This document shows, one piece after another, positions 33,501 to 45,699 of a stretch of 64,000 nucleotides of DNA; the first letter of the stretch is position 1; each line of letters starts with the position of its first letter. This DNA comes from Arachnopeziza araneosa (Eukaryota; Ascomycota; Leotiomycetes; Helotiales; Arachnopezizaceae): positions 434,001-498,000 of the forward strand of contig QYAI01000007.1 of NCBI GenBank assembly GCA_003988855.1. Direction: 5' to 3'. A program made the position numbers and the translations under genes. The notes under the pieces were generated by a model. The model was not told the origin of the DNA, did no database searches, and was given only the letters and a program-made list of their open reading frames with translations.

Positions 33501-36459
33501 GATTAGATGCCACCGCCATCACCGTGGTGCTAGCTCAACCATTTGAATGTCCTATAATTTACAGCTGGATCCAGACTTGCCTCACTACTCAATCTCTCTC
33601 ACCCTTTGTAACTCTTCCCGAACTAGTTGCAACTAGGACGCAATCATCAAGTAAAACTGCTCAGCAAATCGATCAATGGGTTGCGTTAACTCCTAGAACT
33701 CTTCTGTTTATGCAATTTTTTGGCACTATGGAAAAAGGATGGTCCTCTACGAGATTTGTAGAAGCTCTTGTTGCGGCTGGTGCAGATGTTCTTTTTCTTG
33801 AAACCCTTCCGGAGGCTATTTTAGCTCCTTTACAAGAGGCTATCGTTCATTGCCAAACAGAACCGTTAGCAAGCTGGAGTAAAGAATTGCTTGCCATAGT
33901 AGGTCGAGAGGATGTTGATTTGTTATTAACATCTGGACAACGGCCACGTCAAGCACAAGCAGCTCTTCTGGTATGATTCTATTTTCCGTTCAAAACAATA
34001 ACACTAATCCTTTCCAGGCACCTTCTCACGAGTCAGATCTCGATTATCATAGCATCTGCATTTCTACATCAGAGACAGAGACTACTGGGTCTTTTGACGG
34101 CTCTGCCGAGATCGATCGTCAAACGATCTCGCGTTCGATATTCAAAGATGATAGAAGAATGAATGAAGCAATGAGTATTCTTGATACCTCCAGAACAACT
34201 GTGGCACGATGTAAATCCGAACCTCAGTGGACGGAATCGGAGCTACTAGAAGCTCAAAAAGAACATGCACAGATGTTAGCTTTCCGCACACTCGCAATTC
34301 CCTCCGGGAGAGGACTTCTTTACTTCAGCGCTCGCATACCACTTCTTACCCAGAGGTGGCATATTACTGGCTTTAACCTAACCTGTGTCATGAAACCCGA
34401 CAATAACACGGTCGCTGCAGACAAGACGGCTTTCACAGAGGAAAAGGTCTGCTGGGCTTTTTTCCATTCGGGAGTTGCCGCTGGTCTTCAGATCTCTAGG
34501 AATGCTAAAGGTATCGACACTTCATGGATCTTGTACAACAAGCCAGTTCCAGATCTGAACAACCGTCATGCTGGTTTCCTACTGGCACTTGGATTGAATG
34601 GCCACCTCAAGTCTGTCGCAAAGTGGGTGGCTTTTAAATATCTAACTCCAAAGCATACAATGACTTCAATCGGTTTACTTTTAGGTCTGGCTGCATCATA
34701 TCTTGGCACTATGGACTCTTTAATCACAAGATTGCTTTCCGTTCATGTGACCAGGATGCTTCCGCCTGGTGCGGCCGAGTTGAATCTGTCTCCCCTCACC
34801 CAAACAACAGGGATAATGGGAATTGGTCTCCTGTATTGCAATACACAGCATCGTCGGATGAGCGAGATCATGGTGTCCGAAATCGAGCATATTGATACTG
34901 AGACCGATGAAGAGCCGCTTCGCAATGAAGGGTACCGCCTTGCTGCTGGTTTTGCCCTTGGATTTATAAATCTTGGTAAAGGAACCGATCTTAAAGGGCT
35001 CCACGACATGCGTCTAACAGAGCGCCTGCTCGCACTCGCTGCTGGTAGTAAGAAGGTGGACTTAGTTCACGTTCTAGACAAAGCCACCGCAGCAGCTGTC
35101 ATTGCCATTACCCTCATATTTATGAAATCTGAGAACCAAGTCTTGGCCCGCAAGATCGATGTGCCAAATTCGCTGCTACAATTTGACTATGTCCGACCAG
35201 ATGTATTCTTGCTTCGAACCGTTGCAAGGCACTTGATCATGTGGAGCAGGATTGAGCCTTCTTTTGATTGGATTCGGAACAATTTACCTGAGGAATATAG
35301 GCCAAAAAGCAAGCTGGAGGGTATCAAAACCTTAAAGAGCGAAGACCTGCCTTTTTATGATATTATCACTGGATTATGCTTTAGTATTGCCCTACGTTTT
35401 GCGGGATCCGCATCTATCGTTGTTCGAGACTTATTGGTACACTATATGGACCACCTCATGCGTATCTGTCGCATTGAGGCAAATACATATGATAAAAAGC
35501 TGACTCGAAATACTGTTCGAAACTGCCAGGACCTCCTGGCTCTTGCGGCTGCAACTGTGATGGCAGGCACAGGCGATTTAGCTGTTTTTCGTCGCCTTCG
35601 TTCTATGCATGGGCGTGACGATAACGAAACACCGTATGGTAGTCACTTAGCTGCTCATTTGGCCATTGGTGCATTGTTTCTAGGTGGAGGAACGTTCACT
35701 TTTAGCACATCAAACTTAGCAATAGCCTCGTTGCTGGTAGCATTCTATCCTATCTTCCCCATTTCAGTCCATGACAACAGATCTCACCTGCAAGCATTTC
35801 GTCACTTTTGGGTCTTGGCTGCGGAGCCTCGGTGCCTTGTGGCAAGAGATATTGATACCAATCAACCAGTGCCGATTCCAATGACAATTACCCTTCGATC
35901 AGGCGAAGAGCTCCGTCGCCATACTCCAAGTCTTTTACCAGAACTGGACCAAATCAAAACAGTCCGGACCCATAGTCCCGAGTATTGGAACATCGTCCTC
36001 GATTTCGAAAGAAACAAAGCGCATATTGCAGCGTTCAGATCAACGCAAACCATTTTTGTTCGTCGTCGACCAGCTCATGATTCAACGACTCCTCCCTTCC
36101 AGGCAACCCTTCAGGCCTTGTATGATGCTGAAAGCGGATCTTCACATTCTTTAGAATGGATCTTCGAACTCCCTGCTTTTGCAGCTTTGACAAAGGCTGA
36201 AAGAGCATTGGTACTGCCACCTAACCATGGTGGGCCGAGTGATATACATGCTGGGACAAGAGAGACGGTTGTGGACGCAAGACTGGTCCTCGAAAATGCG
36301 ACACTGGAAAGTGGAAAAAAGGACAGGTTGATGGGCCTCAAGTTGTTGTTTGAATGGGCAGAGCAAGCAACAAATGAAGGACGAGAAATTCAGTGGATAC
36401 GAAGGGAAGTTGTGGAAAAACTGAAGACTAATGTGTGGATGATGACGACCGCCGAGTAA
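30521..36459 (+). CDS. APC1: Anaphase-promoting complex subunit 1 (BimE/Apc1)
   Basis: Largest scaffold subunit of the APC/C ubiquitin ligase that triggers anaphase. Exons 30521-33452, 33507-33970, 34018-36459; 1945 aa. The N-terminal half begins with a beta-propeller-like region (ELLVTPRCVIWSRGGVFRKNY) and has long Ser/Arg-rich disordered stretches with possible CDK sites (around residues 320-430). The middle holds the Apc1 segments ARWLGWSTWIQYYELEEA and GPPGLVDLVDDEGKIHQLQF. The C-terminal part carries proteasome/cyclosome-type helical repeats (HAGFLLALGLNGHLKSVAKW, TSIGLLLGLAASYLGTMDSL, YRLAAGFALGFINLGKG, HLAAHLAIGALFLGGGTFTF). Length and order match filamentous-fungal BimE. Only two short introns, both clean. 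Confidence 0.93.
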
Positions 36460-37577
36460 GATAATAACCTACTTATATTATGAAAGGAAAATGAATCAAG
36501 AAGCATTTGGGCAGGGCGTCGGAAGCCACTTTTGGTTTACAGCCTATTGCCTTCGTACCATAATGCATAATGAGCTGAGTAAGAAAAAATATCCCAATTT
36601 ACCGGGAGCGACGTGAAAAATTCGAGGAAGTCTGTGACCAACGCTCGGAGTGATAGCCATTTTTCGTACTTGTACTGACTTCACCATAGGTCGGCTGTCC
36701 CACTCCAAAATGATATTTAACGCAAATTGAAAGAAAGAAATCCTAAACATTCAATTTAAAATACGAATGCGTTTTTAAAACTTTATATATTATGCGTTGT
36801 GGATATTTATTTTGTTCGAACATATGAAATATTAGAGTTTTGCGATTGGACGACGGAACATCATCGTTAGTTAAGGCAACCATGCTGTGAGGTAAATAAA
36901 AGTCCGAGATCATCATGTTGAAGGTACATTGAATATCAGGTATTTAGAAATTTTTGCCTAGGCTAATCAAAGCCAGCGTTTCTAGAGGTTCCTTGGGCAG
37001 ATCCCTTTGAGTATAAGTTGAGAAACATATGTTTCCCCCAACTCCACACATTTAGCTAAGGAGACTTGTGGAATGAGTGGTCTTTATATGAATCCAGCTA
37101 GAGCAGCCAAAAATTACTGTTACGTGAGTAGAATTTTATAAGCCTCTCTATCTGCTTAGGAGATATAAGTGGATGAGTCTCGTAGCGGATGAGACTATAT
37201 AAATTTGTTTAACTAGTGCCCTATTTGAGTACTGTCCAAGAGTTAGTCTCTCAAATATTTTTAACCTAGCCAAAAGCTATTGGTCGCTTTTAGCCTACGT
37301 TTAGGTCTGGGACCGCAAGTGTCTAGTTCAGAAAGGTGTTTGTTACCGTCGTAATAGGAAACACTATTTTCTGTGATTATTTCTAGTGTTATTCAGTATT
37401 TTCCATCTTGGAAGAGGCATGCTCTTCGCCTGATGTTCTATTCATCTCTATTCACTCTTTGCGAGTCAAAGTTTTCTTTTGTCTTCAACCGATTATTATT
37501 CTTAAGATTCTAGGACTACAAGAACTCTAACGACGGACGACTGACAACCAATAAACTATTAACAATACGATACAGCT
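36460..37577. other. AT-rich intergenic region
   Basis: 1.1 kb between APC1 and the interrupted gene at 37578. Markedly AT-rich around 36740-36850, with no gene seen. Confidence 0.5.
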
Positions 37578-38414
37578 ATGTCGACAAATACATTTATCCT
37601 CGTCGTCGTTGGCGGTCTTGTCATCGCGGTACCCACAGCTCTGTACTATACTACCTGCAACCGACGAAGTGACGTCTCTCAACTCGTCACGTCTCCTTCG
37701 ACACTAGCGAAGAAGCGCAAGGGACACCGAGGCAGCAAGAAAAACAAGACAAAGAGCATAGACAATATCCCAGATGATGAAGATATGGCACAAGCTGAGG
37801 TCATCTAAAAGCAAGAGTTTACAAAAATTGCTGCCTCTTCTGAAGCCGACGGATCACATCTTCAGTCTTTAACCTCGACTTCAGCTTTGATTTTACCTTG
37901 CGTGAAAAGGTCCTGTTTTAAGAGTTGGGCGGAGGAGATGGAGGAGAAAGAAGACACGGAGAGAAACGAACTTATTGATGAACAAGGTCACTAGGAGACA
38001 GTTGGTCGAAATGGAAGAGCTATCAAAAGAGGACTGACTGGAAGAAACGAAGACTTTGTTGGTGCTTTAGAGGAGCAAGCTCTTGGGTCCATTGCCGCCG
38101 AGATGGATAATGCCTTTCGTTCCCCGTTTGAAAAGAACAATGTCGGAAAGGACCAGCCCAGCACACCTTTTTACAACCAATCCGTCGACTCTACCTCTAC
38201 GAGTGACAATGGCAGTGAGGATACTGTTCAGTCCAGATCTTCTATTGATAATATTGCTGCCTCCAACAAAGAGATTCAGCTTACAGCCCCTACGACACCT
38301 ACCTCATCCTTAAGCGAGGAGCAGGAGCTCACGGCGGTTCTCAAAGCATCTGCAGCCGAAAACAACCGTGGATGGAAGGTAGTTGGTCCACGTCGCAGAG
38401 ACAATAGGAAATAA
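37578..38414 (+). pseudogene. Single-pass membrane protein gene interrupted by two in-frame stops
   Basis: One continuous frame of 279 codons, apart from TAA at 37806-37808 and TAG at 37992-37994. Before the first stop: MSTNTFILVVVGGLVIAVPTALYYT (N-terminal membrane anchor) and a Lys-rich segment KKRKGHRGSKKNKTKS. Between the stops the frame still looks protein-coding and acidic (SWAEEMEEKEDTERNELIDEQ). After the second: GRNGRAIKRGLTGRNEDFVGALEEQ and an end WKVVGPRRRDNRK. No family recognised. Options: a pseudogene with two nonsense changes; a gene with a 195-base phase-0 intron 37800-37994 (weak gtcatc donor, ctag acceptor) that would remove both stops; or stop readthrough. Both stops could come from CAA and CAG by C-to-T change. 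Confidence 0.6.
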
Positions 38415-38810
38415 TTTCTTTCTTTTGTTGGAATACAAAGCATGGTGGAGTGCATCACTTGAAGGGTTCCTGGCAATCGCTAAATCATATCTCCATATTA
38501 ATATTCGTTTGCTGCCTCGACTTTGACGTCGATTTATTCAAGGGCAGTAAATTACCTTTTCCGGTCATACTCTGAAACATTTTTTCTTTTGACTACTCAG
38601 CAATGGATATGAATACCTAGGTAGACTAGGGGTGGATATCATGATAGAGACAGTCATATGCAGGGACGAGAAGATACGGAAACGGTAAATAGCAAAAATC
38701 ATCGCATTATCCAAGCTCGCCAGTGACGTTAAATGCAGTTTAGTCTTCTCTCAAGTCTATTTTACACGCCCTGCTAATTACCACTGTTTCTTTTCATTCA
38801 TCGCATCCGC
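38415..38810. other. Convergent intergenic spacer
   Basis: 396 bases between the interrupted gene and the LEA-like gene; no feature seen. Confidence 0.5.
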
Positions 38811-39220
38811 TCACAACTTTCCCTTAATCTCCTCCTTCTTTCCCTTAGCTCCACCACTAACTTCAGCGGCCTTGCCCTTGGCTTCGCCTTTAAGTTCCTC
38901 CGCCTTGCCTTTAACTTCAGAAGTAGTCGAGCCCGCTACCGCCTTCGTCTTTTGACCTACAATTTCTGTGGCATGAAGTCTTAGCAAATATTTATGTATG
39001 ACCATATGTAGGGGTAGAAAAGGGAGCAGAGTAGAGGAGACATACGGCCAATCTCAATGCCGTCAACCAACTTATCACTCACAGCCCGATCAACGCCTTT
39101 CACGGCATCTTTGACCGTCTCTGTAGCTGACTTTTGGGCGGCGAACGAGGTAGAGAAGGCACGGGGGGCGAAGGTGGCCCAGCTGGCTGCTCTGAAAGAT
39201 GATCTGGCGACGAAAGACAT
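38811..39220 (-). CDS. Mitochondrial LEA/CsbD-like small protein
   Basis: Exons 39220-39046 and 38965-38811; 109 aa. The start MSFVARSSFRAASWATFAPRAFSTSF is an arginine/serine-rich amphipathic presequence, suggesting import into mitochondria. The rest is a hydrophilic repeat of Lys/Glu/Ala/Gly units (SEVKGKAEELKGEAKGKAAEVSGGAKGKKEEIKGKL), the 11-mer-like composition of LEA and CsbD stress proteins, expected to be disordered or helical on drying. The function is likely stress protection, inferred from composition. The only in-frame ATG near the 5' end fixes the start. Confidence 0.8.
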
Positions 39221-39710
39221 TTTGTGTATGGTTTTGGAGGCGATTAAAGTATTCAAGGAAGATTTGGATGTGTTTTGTGGTTGATTGAAGAATAGTTTAG
39301 AAGTGACGGCAAATGGAGCTCTTTATGTATTCTAGGAGCTCGACGTCATCGGCTTTTTGTGTGGGGAAGCGACAATGTAACCAAGTAAATAGTGGCGCAT
39401 GTGATGGAGCCGTTGACCTATTGCTTCTTACTATCAATTGTCTCTCCCACTTGCTTATCAACTCTGCAATTTGTGAGTCCTTGCCTAGCACAGAATACTA
39501 CAGCCCTAAGGGTTGAAAAGACGACTGAACAAATTCCCCATCTTGAGAAGATGGCATTTTGACCCTGGTCAGCCCGGAATTACATAGTTCCGATCATCAA
39601 AGGGAAATGATTTTGAGGTTTTGAATATTGAAATTCTGAACTCGCCACAAAACATTCTCGTTACAAAGTAGAAGAGAATTGAGCTACACGTTGTTTACAC
39701 CATCTCGGCC
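39221..39710. other. Intergenic spacer
   Basis: 490 bases between the enoyl-CoA hydratase stop and the LEA-like start, both on the minus strand. No feature seen. Confidence 0.5.
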
Positions 39711-40825
39711 TTATAATCCCTTAAATACAGGTCTCCTTTTTTCCCGAAAGGCGGCTAACGCCTCGTTCCTGTCATCTGTTCCCACAACTCTCTCATACAT
39801 GTGGTTCTCCATCTCCTCCCTCGCATATGCGACTGCTTTTAAAGCGCTTCTGACCGCTACAGGGCCACCCTCACATATTTCTCCTGCCAAACTAACAGCA
39901 GCCCTCAACACTTGCTCCCTCGCTCTCGTCATCAACTCCGTCTTTCCGCTGTCACTCTCATCTCCCAATTCTGGCACAACTTCCACTAGCCTGTCTGCTA
40001 TGCCAAGGAAGTACGCTTCAGCAGCACCAACTCTTCGTCCTGTGAGCACCATATCTCTAGCTCGACCGAGTCCAATAAGAGCAGGTAGTCGATAGGTCCC
40101 TCCTGCACCAGGTATTATTCCAAGTCTCGTTTCTGGTAAACCAACTTGTGCAGTAGATGCAAATACACGCATATGTGTACAAAGAGCTAATTCTAGGCCA
40201 CCACCGAGAGCCATGGAGCTAATCGCAGAAATAGTAGGAATTGGTAGACTAGCGAGGGCTGCAAAGGTAGTCCGGAGCTTAGATAAAAATGCTGCTGTCC
40301 TAGAGCAATCAGTTGCAGTTTTCAATTTCGTAGCTGACTAGACGCATACTCTTCGGGAGTAAACCCAGCGCGTTCCTTCAGGTCTGCACCAGCACAGAAA
40401 CTGCTATCAACATCGCTGGCCAGAATCAAGGCTCTTGTCGGCCCTCTTTCATCGACTCCTGCAGCACCACCAAATCGTTTCGGCGGTGGGATCTCGTCAC
40501 CATTGGTATCATATTCGGAGGATATTAAGTCGATGTTTGTGCGTAGCTCGTGGAGTAGCTGACGGGAAATGGCATTGCGTGCTGAAGGACGTGCCTATTT
40601 GGAGTCAGAACTGCAGCAATTGAATATTGGGTTGTAGAAAGCTCAATGGGCAAGGCTGCTGAGGCTTTTAGGGTCCGAACTGACAAGAGAGAGAACTCGA
40701 ATTCGTCCACTACCTGGCGCGGGTACATCAAAGACCTTGATCACAGGGGTTTGAGTAGAATAAGCCTTTTGTAAAGACTTAGCTATCGTAACTGAAGAGT
40801 TTCTGCAGATTGTGAAAACCCTCAT
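39711..40825 (-). CDS. Mitochondrial enoyl-CoA hydratase/isomerase (methylglutaconyl-CoA hydratase-like)
   Basis: Crotonase-fold enzyme that hydrates enoyl-CoA; the closest recalled relatives are AUH-type methylglutaconyl-CoA hydratases of leucine catabolism. Exons 40825-40685, 40594-40350, 40299-39711; 324 aa. A presequence MRVFTICRNSSVTIAKSLQKAYST points to mitochondria. The splice gives RIRVLSL-ARPSARNAISRQLL. The oxyanion-hole segments are SSFCAGADLKE and ISSMALGGGLELALCTHMRV, and the acid residue region is GLPETRLGIIPGAGGTYRLPALIG. The end EALAAFREKRRPVFKGL is canonical. Introns of 90 and 50 bases. It is head-to-head with the ankyrin gene, with 169 bases between starts. Confidence 0.92.
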
Positions 40826-40994
40826 ATTGTTGTTGTTTAGGTTTCCAGAGCTTCAAGATATAGAGAACCGAGGTCTATCTCATCCCGCAGCGGCACGGCC
40901 GCAAATGAGAACCCTTGTTTGAACTTCAACCGCTACAAACCGCCCTTCACCTCAATCCTTTAACATATCTGAAAAACCGAAGCTGAACCCCAAG

Positions 40995-41490
40995 ATGGCA
41001 GATTTAGCAAATAAGACACCGTCAGCTGCGTCACTTCCACCTGAGGCGATTGCCCTTGCTAGTCGGCTTTACGACGCTGCAAGAGCAGGACAATTGGATA
41101 TATTTCAGCAAGCCCTACCAGCTGGGCTGCCTGCCAATATGACAAATGAAAAGGGCGATAGTCTGATAATGCTAGCTTCTTACCATGGTCATACCGCCCT
41201 TGTCAAACTATTGCTTGAACATGGTGCGAATCCCAATACTCTTAATGATAGAAGACAATCGCCCCTCGCTGGTGCTGTATTTAAGGGGGAATCAGATGTC
41301 ATTGTAGTCAGTACTCGCTCCTTGATAACTATCACATGTTGAGACCATGTAGGCCTTGTTAGAAGGTGGGGCAGATCCTGATCATGGAGTTCCGAGTGCG
41401 TTGGAAGCAATTGTGTTGTTCAAGCAAGAAGAACAATGGAAAGCAAGATTCGAGAATGCACCCGGAAGAGGAAAAGGTGGTGTTCAGTAG
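40995..41490 (+). CDS. Small ankyrin-repeat protein
   Basis: Exons 40995-41306 and 41353-41490; 149 aa. It has about three ankyrin repeats: LYDAARAGQLDIFQQALPAGLPANMTNEKGDSLIMLASYHGH, TALVKLLLEHGANPNTLNDRRQSPLAGAVFKGE, and the spliced ALLEGGADPDHGVPSALEAIVLF. A short basic tail follows (ENAPGRGKGGVQ). A cytosolic protein-binding role is inferred; no partner is known. The donor could instead be three bases earlier (gtagtc at 41304), dropping one valine. It shares a 169-base promoter region with the divergent enoyl-CoA hydratase gene. Confidence 0.85.
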
Positions 41491-42832
41491 ACTTGATTCT
41501 ATAAAACGATCTAGGGCAAATTTCTTTTGGCATTCAGCAATCTAAGACCACGTACGAATCAGTGCCGCTGGAGAAGGTACAAGTGCATCGCTGATATCTT
41601 GCGGGCTCATCTGTGAAGTCTGCCAAACCAACATACGATTGTCATCCCTGTTCGATCGTTAATTCGTGCCCGTAATCCTCGTCAAGGAAAGATACAGTAT
41701 CTGACTGAGTTATCCCTATTAAAATTCTTCGCCAAATCGGACGGTGGAATGATGCTTCTCTATTGCAAACTGTATCCGTCTCATTGGCTCTAGTATTCTC
41801 TACAACACCTATTATCATAGTATTACTTATCTACTTATCGAAGCAAGAGCTCTCAGCTTTTGCGAGTTTGCTTATTCTGCCCCAAGACAACTGACATGAG
41901 AGTAAAATGTATCTCTATAATTGTTATAACTTGGGGCTTGTAATTCATAGCTCGCTGCGAAACAAATATTCAGGTTGTCGAACTTCAATATCAGCAACCA
42001 AAACATTATAGGGAGAAGAACTTTAGGAATTTTCTACATAAAAATGCTCGTATAGTTCCTGTAAAGTGTGATGACCAAATCAAACGAGAATTCACTGTAC
42101 TTTGTGTGCCACGGATGAGTGCAAGCACTAGTGACAGGTGTCCCAGCCATGACCATGCTGTAGATAATGACGTTAAAGTATGAAACCTATAGGACACTAC
42201 CACTCTTGCCTAGCTTGGAAAGTATGATACGCCGGATTGTCTTTTTATTCTGAAAGAGCTTGAGAAGACGCTGGCAAGCAACTAGGGATACTTTACGAGA
42301 CTTCCAGACACTAGAAAATCAACTTCTTAGAGTTTCAGATTTGTGGTACTTCCAAGCAAGAATAGCCAGGCACGCAAATAGAGGCCGAGAAAATACGATA
42401 CATAAATTCAATAGGAAAGTGTCTTGACTTTGGAAGAAATATCATGTCCTGTTTGGAGTGTTGCGTGGGAATCATAGTTGAGCTATCAATATTGACTGAC
42501 GCTTTGTGGATGTTGTGTGCCAAACTCGGGGTAGTGGGTGGCTTGCCAGCGCTTGTAACTCGAAAGGAACACTGATTCCATGGAATTTAGTGACTCTTTT
42601 GCGAAAGATCGTTTAGTAGGCCCCTGCTCTTTGGGAAAACTTCACTGTAATGATTGCAACTTAGCGAAGTCTGATATGCTAGATGCACAAGCGAAGTTCT
42701 CGGTCAACGTAGTGCGCGCCTCATTCGCGTTCGTCAACTGGAAAAAAGCTTTGAGGAGAACATTTTTGTACAAGCAGGTGATGCAACTTTGAGAATACAG
42801 AGAACCTTTCTTAAACATTTTCCGCCATCAAG
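41491..42832. other. Intergenic region
   Basis: 1.34 kb between the ankyrin and CCT6 genes on the same strand. Only short open frames, none recognisable. Confidence 0.5.
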
Positions 42833-44701
42833 ATGTCTGCCGCGCAGCTTCTCAACCCCAAAGCCGAGTCCAGGGTAGGTGTTTCCCTGTGTAGTCGAAA
42901 ATATCTATTGACCTTGCCTAGAGAAGAGGAGAAGCTCTCAAAGTCAACATTAGTGCTGGTGAAGGCCTCCAAGATGTTTTAAAATCAAATCTGGGTCCAT
43001 TAGGAACCATCAAGATGTTTGTGATCTCTCCGTTTCTGATGCTCCAGACTAATCGTTTTAGGCTTGTTGACGGCGCCGGTGCTGTACGAATAGCTCCCAT
43101 ACTCCCATGAATGCTTGATCTAACATGGTGTTGTGTAGATCAAGTTAACCAAAGACGGCAATGTCTTATTGCGAGAAATGCAAATTCAGAATCCAACTGC
43201 GGTAATGATTGCGCGAGCAGCCACAGCACAGGACGATATTTGCGGTGATGGCACAACCTCTGTTGTACTTCTTGTGGGAGAGCTTTTGAAGCAGGCAGAC
43301 AGATATATTTCAGAAGGTCTACATCCCAGAATTATCACAGACGGCTATGAGATTGCCAAGACCGAGTCTTTGAAGGTATGGTTGGATGGCCTTGGCTACA
43401 TTTTCATGCTAATGATATTTAGTTTCTGGATACATTCAAGTTACCAAAGGAGGTGGACAGAGAGCTTTTGCTATGTGTAGCACGAACCTCTTTGTCGACA
43501 AAGCTAAACCATACCCTCGCCGAAAAGCTCACTCCCGATATAGTCGATGCCGTTCTTGCTATTTACCAAGCTCCTGCGAAGCCCGATTTACATATGATTG
43601 AAATCATGAAGATGCAACATAGAACTGCATCAGAAACACAACTTATCCGAGGTCTAGCTCTAGATCACGGTGCGAGACATCCAGATATGCCTAAAAGAGT
43701 TGAGAATGCGTTCATTCTAAGTTTGAATGTGAGCCTAGAGTATGAGAAATCAGAAATCAATTCTGGCTTCTACTACTCAAGTGCTGAACAGAGAGATAAA
43801 CTCGTGGAGAGTGAACGACGATTCGTTGATGAAAAACTACGGAAGATTGTAGAACTGAAGAAAGAGGTGTGCGGTAATGATCCAAAGAAGGGATTCGTCA
43901 TCATTAATCAGAAAGGCATCGATCCTTTGTCCCTTGATGTTTTGGTCAAGAACGGTATTTTTGCGTTGAGGAGAGCAAAGAGACGGAACATGGAGAGATT
44001 ACAATTGATCTGTGGTGGTACTGCTCAGAATAGTGTCGATGACCTATCACCAGATGTTTTGGGGTGGGCAGGAAACGTTTACGAGCACCAACTTGGCGAG
44101 GAGAAATACACGTTTATTGAGGACGTGAAGGAGCCCAAGTCCGTCACGATTCTCATTAAAGGCCCAAATCAGCATACCATTACTCAGATTTCCGATGCTG
44201 TTCGAGATGGTCTCCGAAGCGTTTACAACATGATTGTGGACAAGAGTGTAGTCCCTGGTGCTGGAGCTTTCCAGGTAGCTTGCGCCGCTCATCTGAACAG
44301 TGAGGCATTCCGCAAGACCGTGAAAGGAAAGGCAAAATGGGGGGTTCAGGCATTCGCTGATGCGCTTTTAATAATTCCAAAGACCTTGGCCGCCAACGCT
44401 GGACACGATGTCCAAGACGCCCGTGAGTTATAAAAATAAACCTTTTGATGACCCCTCTAACAGGATTCTAGTTGCTTCTCTCCAGGACGAACAAGCCGAA
44501 GGTGAGGTTGTTGGTTTGGATCTGAAAACCGGCCAGCCAATGGACCCAGTCTTAGAAGGTGTTTATGACTCGTTCCGTGTACTCAGAAATGCGATTGCCT
44601 CGAGTTCTGGCATTGCATCAAATCTGCTCTTGTGTGATGAGATGCTCAAGGCTAGACAGATGGGTAGGCAGGGCGGTCCAGGTCCAGGAATGGATGAGTA
44701 G
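42833..44701 (+). CDS. CCT6: Chaperonin TRiC/CCT subunit zeta
   Basis: One of the eight subunits of the cytosolic group II chaperonin that folds actin and tubulin. Exons 42833-42874, 42922-43016, 43062-43083, 43139-43375, 43423-44422, 44472-44701; 541 aa, the expected size. The third exon is only 22 bases. Motifs: SNLGPLGTIKMLVDGAG and IKLTKDGNVLLREMQIQNPTA near the nucleotide pocket, DDICGDGTTSVVLLVGELL (the GDGTTS ATP motif), and VVPGAGAFQVA (the chaperonin GAGA-type motif). The end has LVASLQDEQAEGEVVGLDLKTG. Numerous short introns near the 5' end. No anomaly. Confidence 0.96.
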
Positions 44702-45699
44702 GAATGAAATCGGCTGGCTTGAGCTGCATTTATCCCGGTGTGAGGATGCTAGTAAACTGTCTCAGAGGCATTTTGACGATGTAGTACAGTTTATGTATGA
44801 ACAAGACTCATCTGTGGGGAGAAGCTCGCAAGCGTCTGTACTGCTGAGGAAGAGGCGGTGCGGTGGGAATACTCGGGAGATCACATCGTCCTAATTTAGA
44901 GATTCCATTGAATTGAAGTGTAAATATGCATAACTTCCTTACCCTCCTGGGATGCATGCCGGTCTTCCGATATCTGATCTCTCGTCTACGGGTCATCTGC
45001 AGCGGCGCCTGGATATTGCCTAAAGGGTATCGAGAGCCAAGACCAAGAGTCAATAATAGGCTCTAGGAGTGGACAGGTGGTAGGTTTGGGGTGCAGGACA
45101 ACAGCAGATGCTTGTGAATTGCTCCTCTGGGATCGTGGCGAACAGCTTTACCTACCCAAGTAGGCAGCGCTACTTGGACAGCACTTCCACAGCTCATTCC
45201 AAATTTATCTTTCTTTCCTACAATCTCCTTTGGCGGTATCAAGAACGGAGTACGGCACGGAAGCATGTCCAGATGCCCTCTTTGCGGCGACGGGCTTTGA
45301 ATCCACAAGTGGTGGCGCTCTTTTATTGTCTTGTCCCTTGACGGGCCAAGACTGGCAAGGACCACTCAGCTCCCGCTCCTGGACGCCAAGTTGGATCAAT
45401 CTTCCCGCCAGCTGATACTTCTCCATACAATCCCTGTGCGCATTTAGCCCCCTACATCGACGAAGCTACAGTCATCAGGGGACTTGAATCTCTCTGCATT
45501 TCGATCTTTGCAGTGCTGCTTCCTTTGATCACGGCATCTATCTTTCGCAGAAGCTTCACACTCATACCTCTCCGATACGAGACAAGACGCGGGAGTATAA
45601 CCACGCCAGCTTCGTCGAAAATGATGTGCAGGAGACCCTTGAAATCTGTCGCGTGAGCCTCTTCTAGATCGCCTGTAGACACAGGTCCAGCATCTCGAA
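44702..45699. other. Intergenic region
   Basis: 1.0 kb between CCT6 and the second GH47 gene. No recognisable coding content; overlapping open frames at 45.1-45.8 kb on the minus strand have no family resemblance. Confidence 0.5.

Noticed and set aside
40595..40684. Apparent 5-base insertion frameshift in the enoyl-CoA hydratase before ARNAIS
   Set aside because: Using the acceptor aaatag at 40595 gives ARPSARNAIS in frame; it is an ordinary intron.
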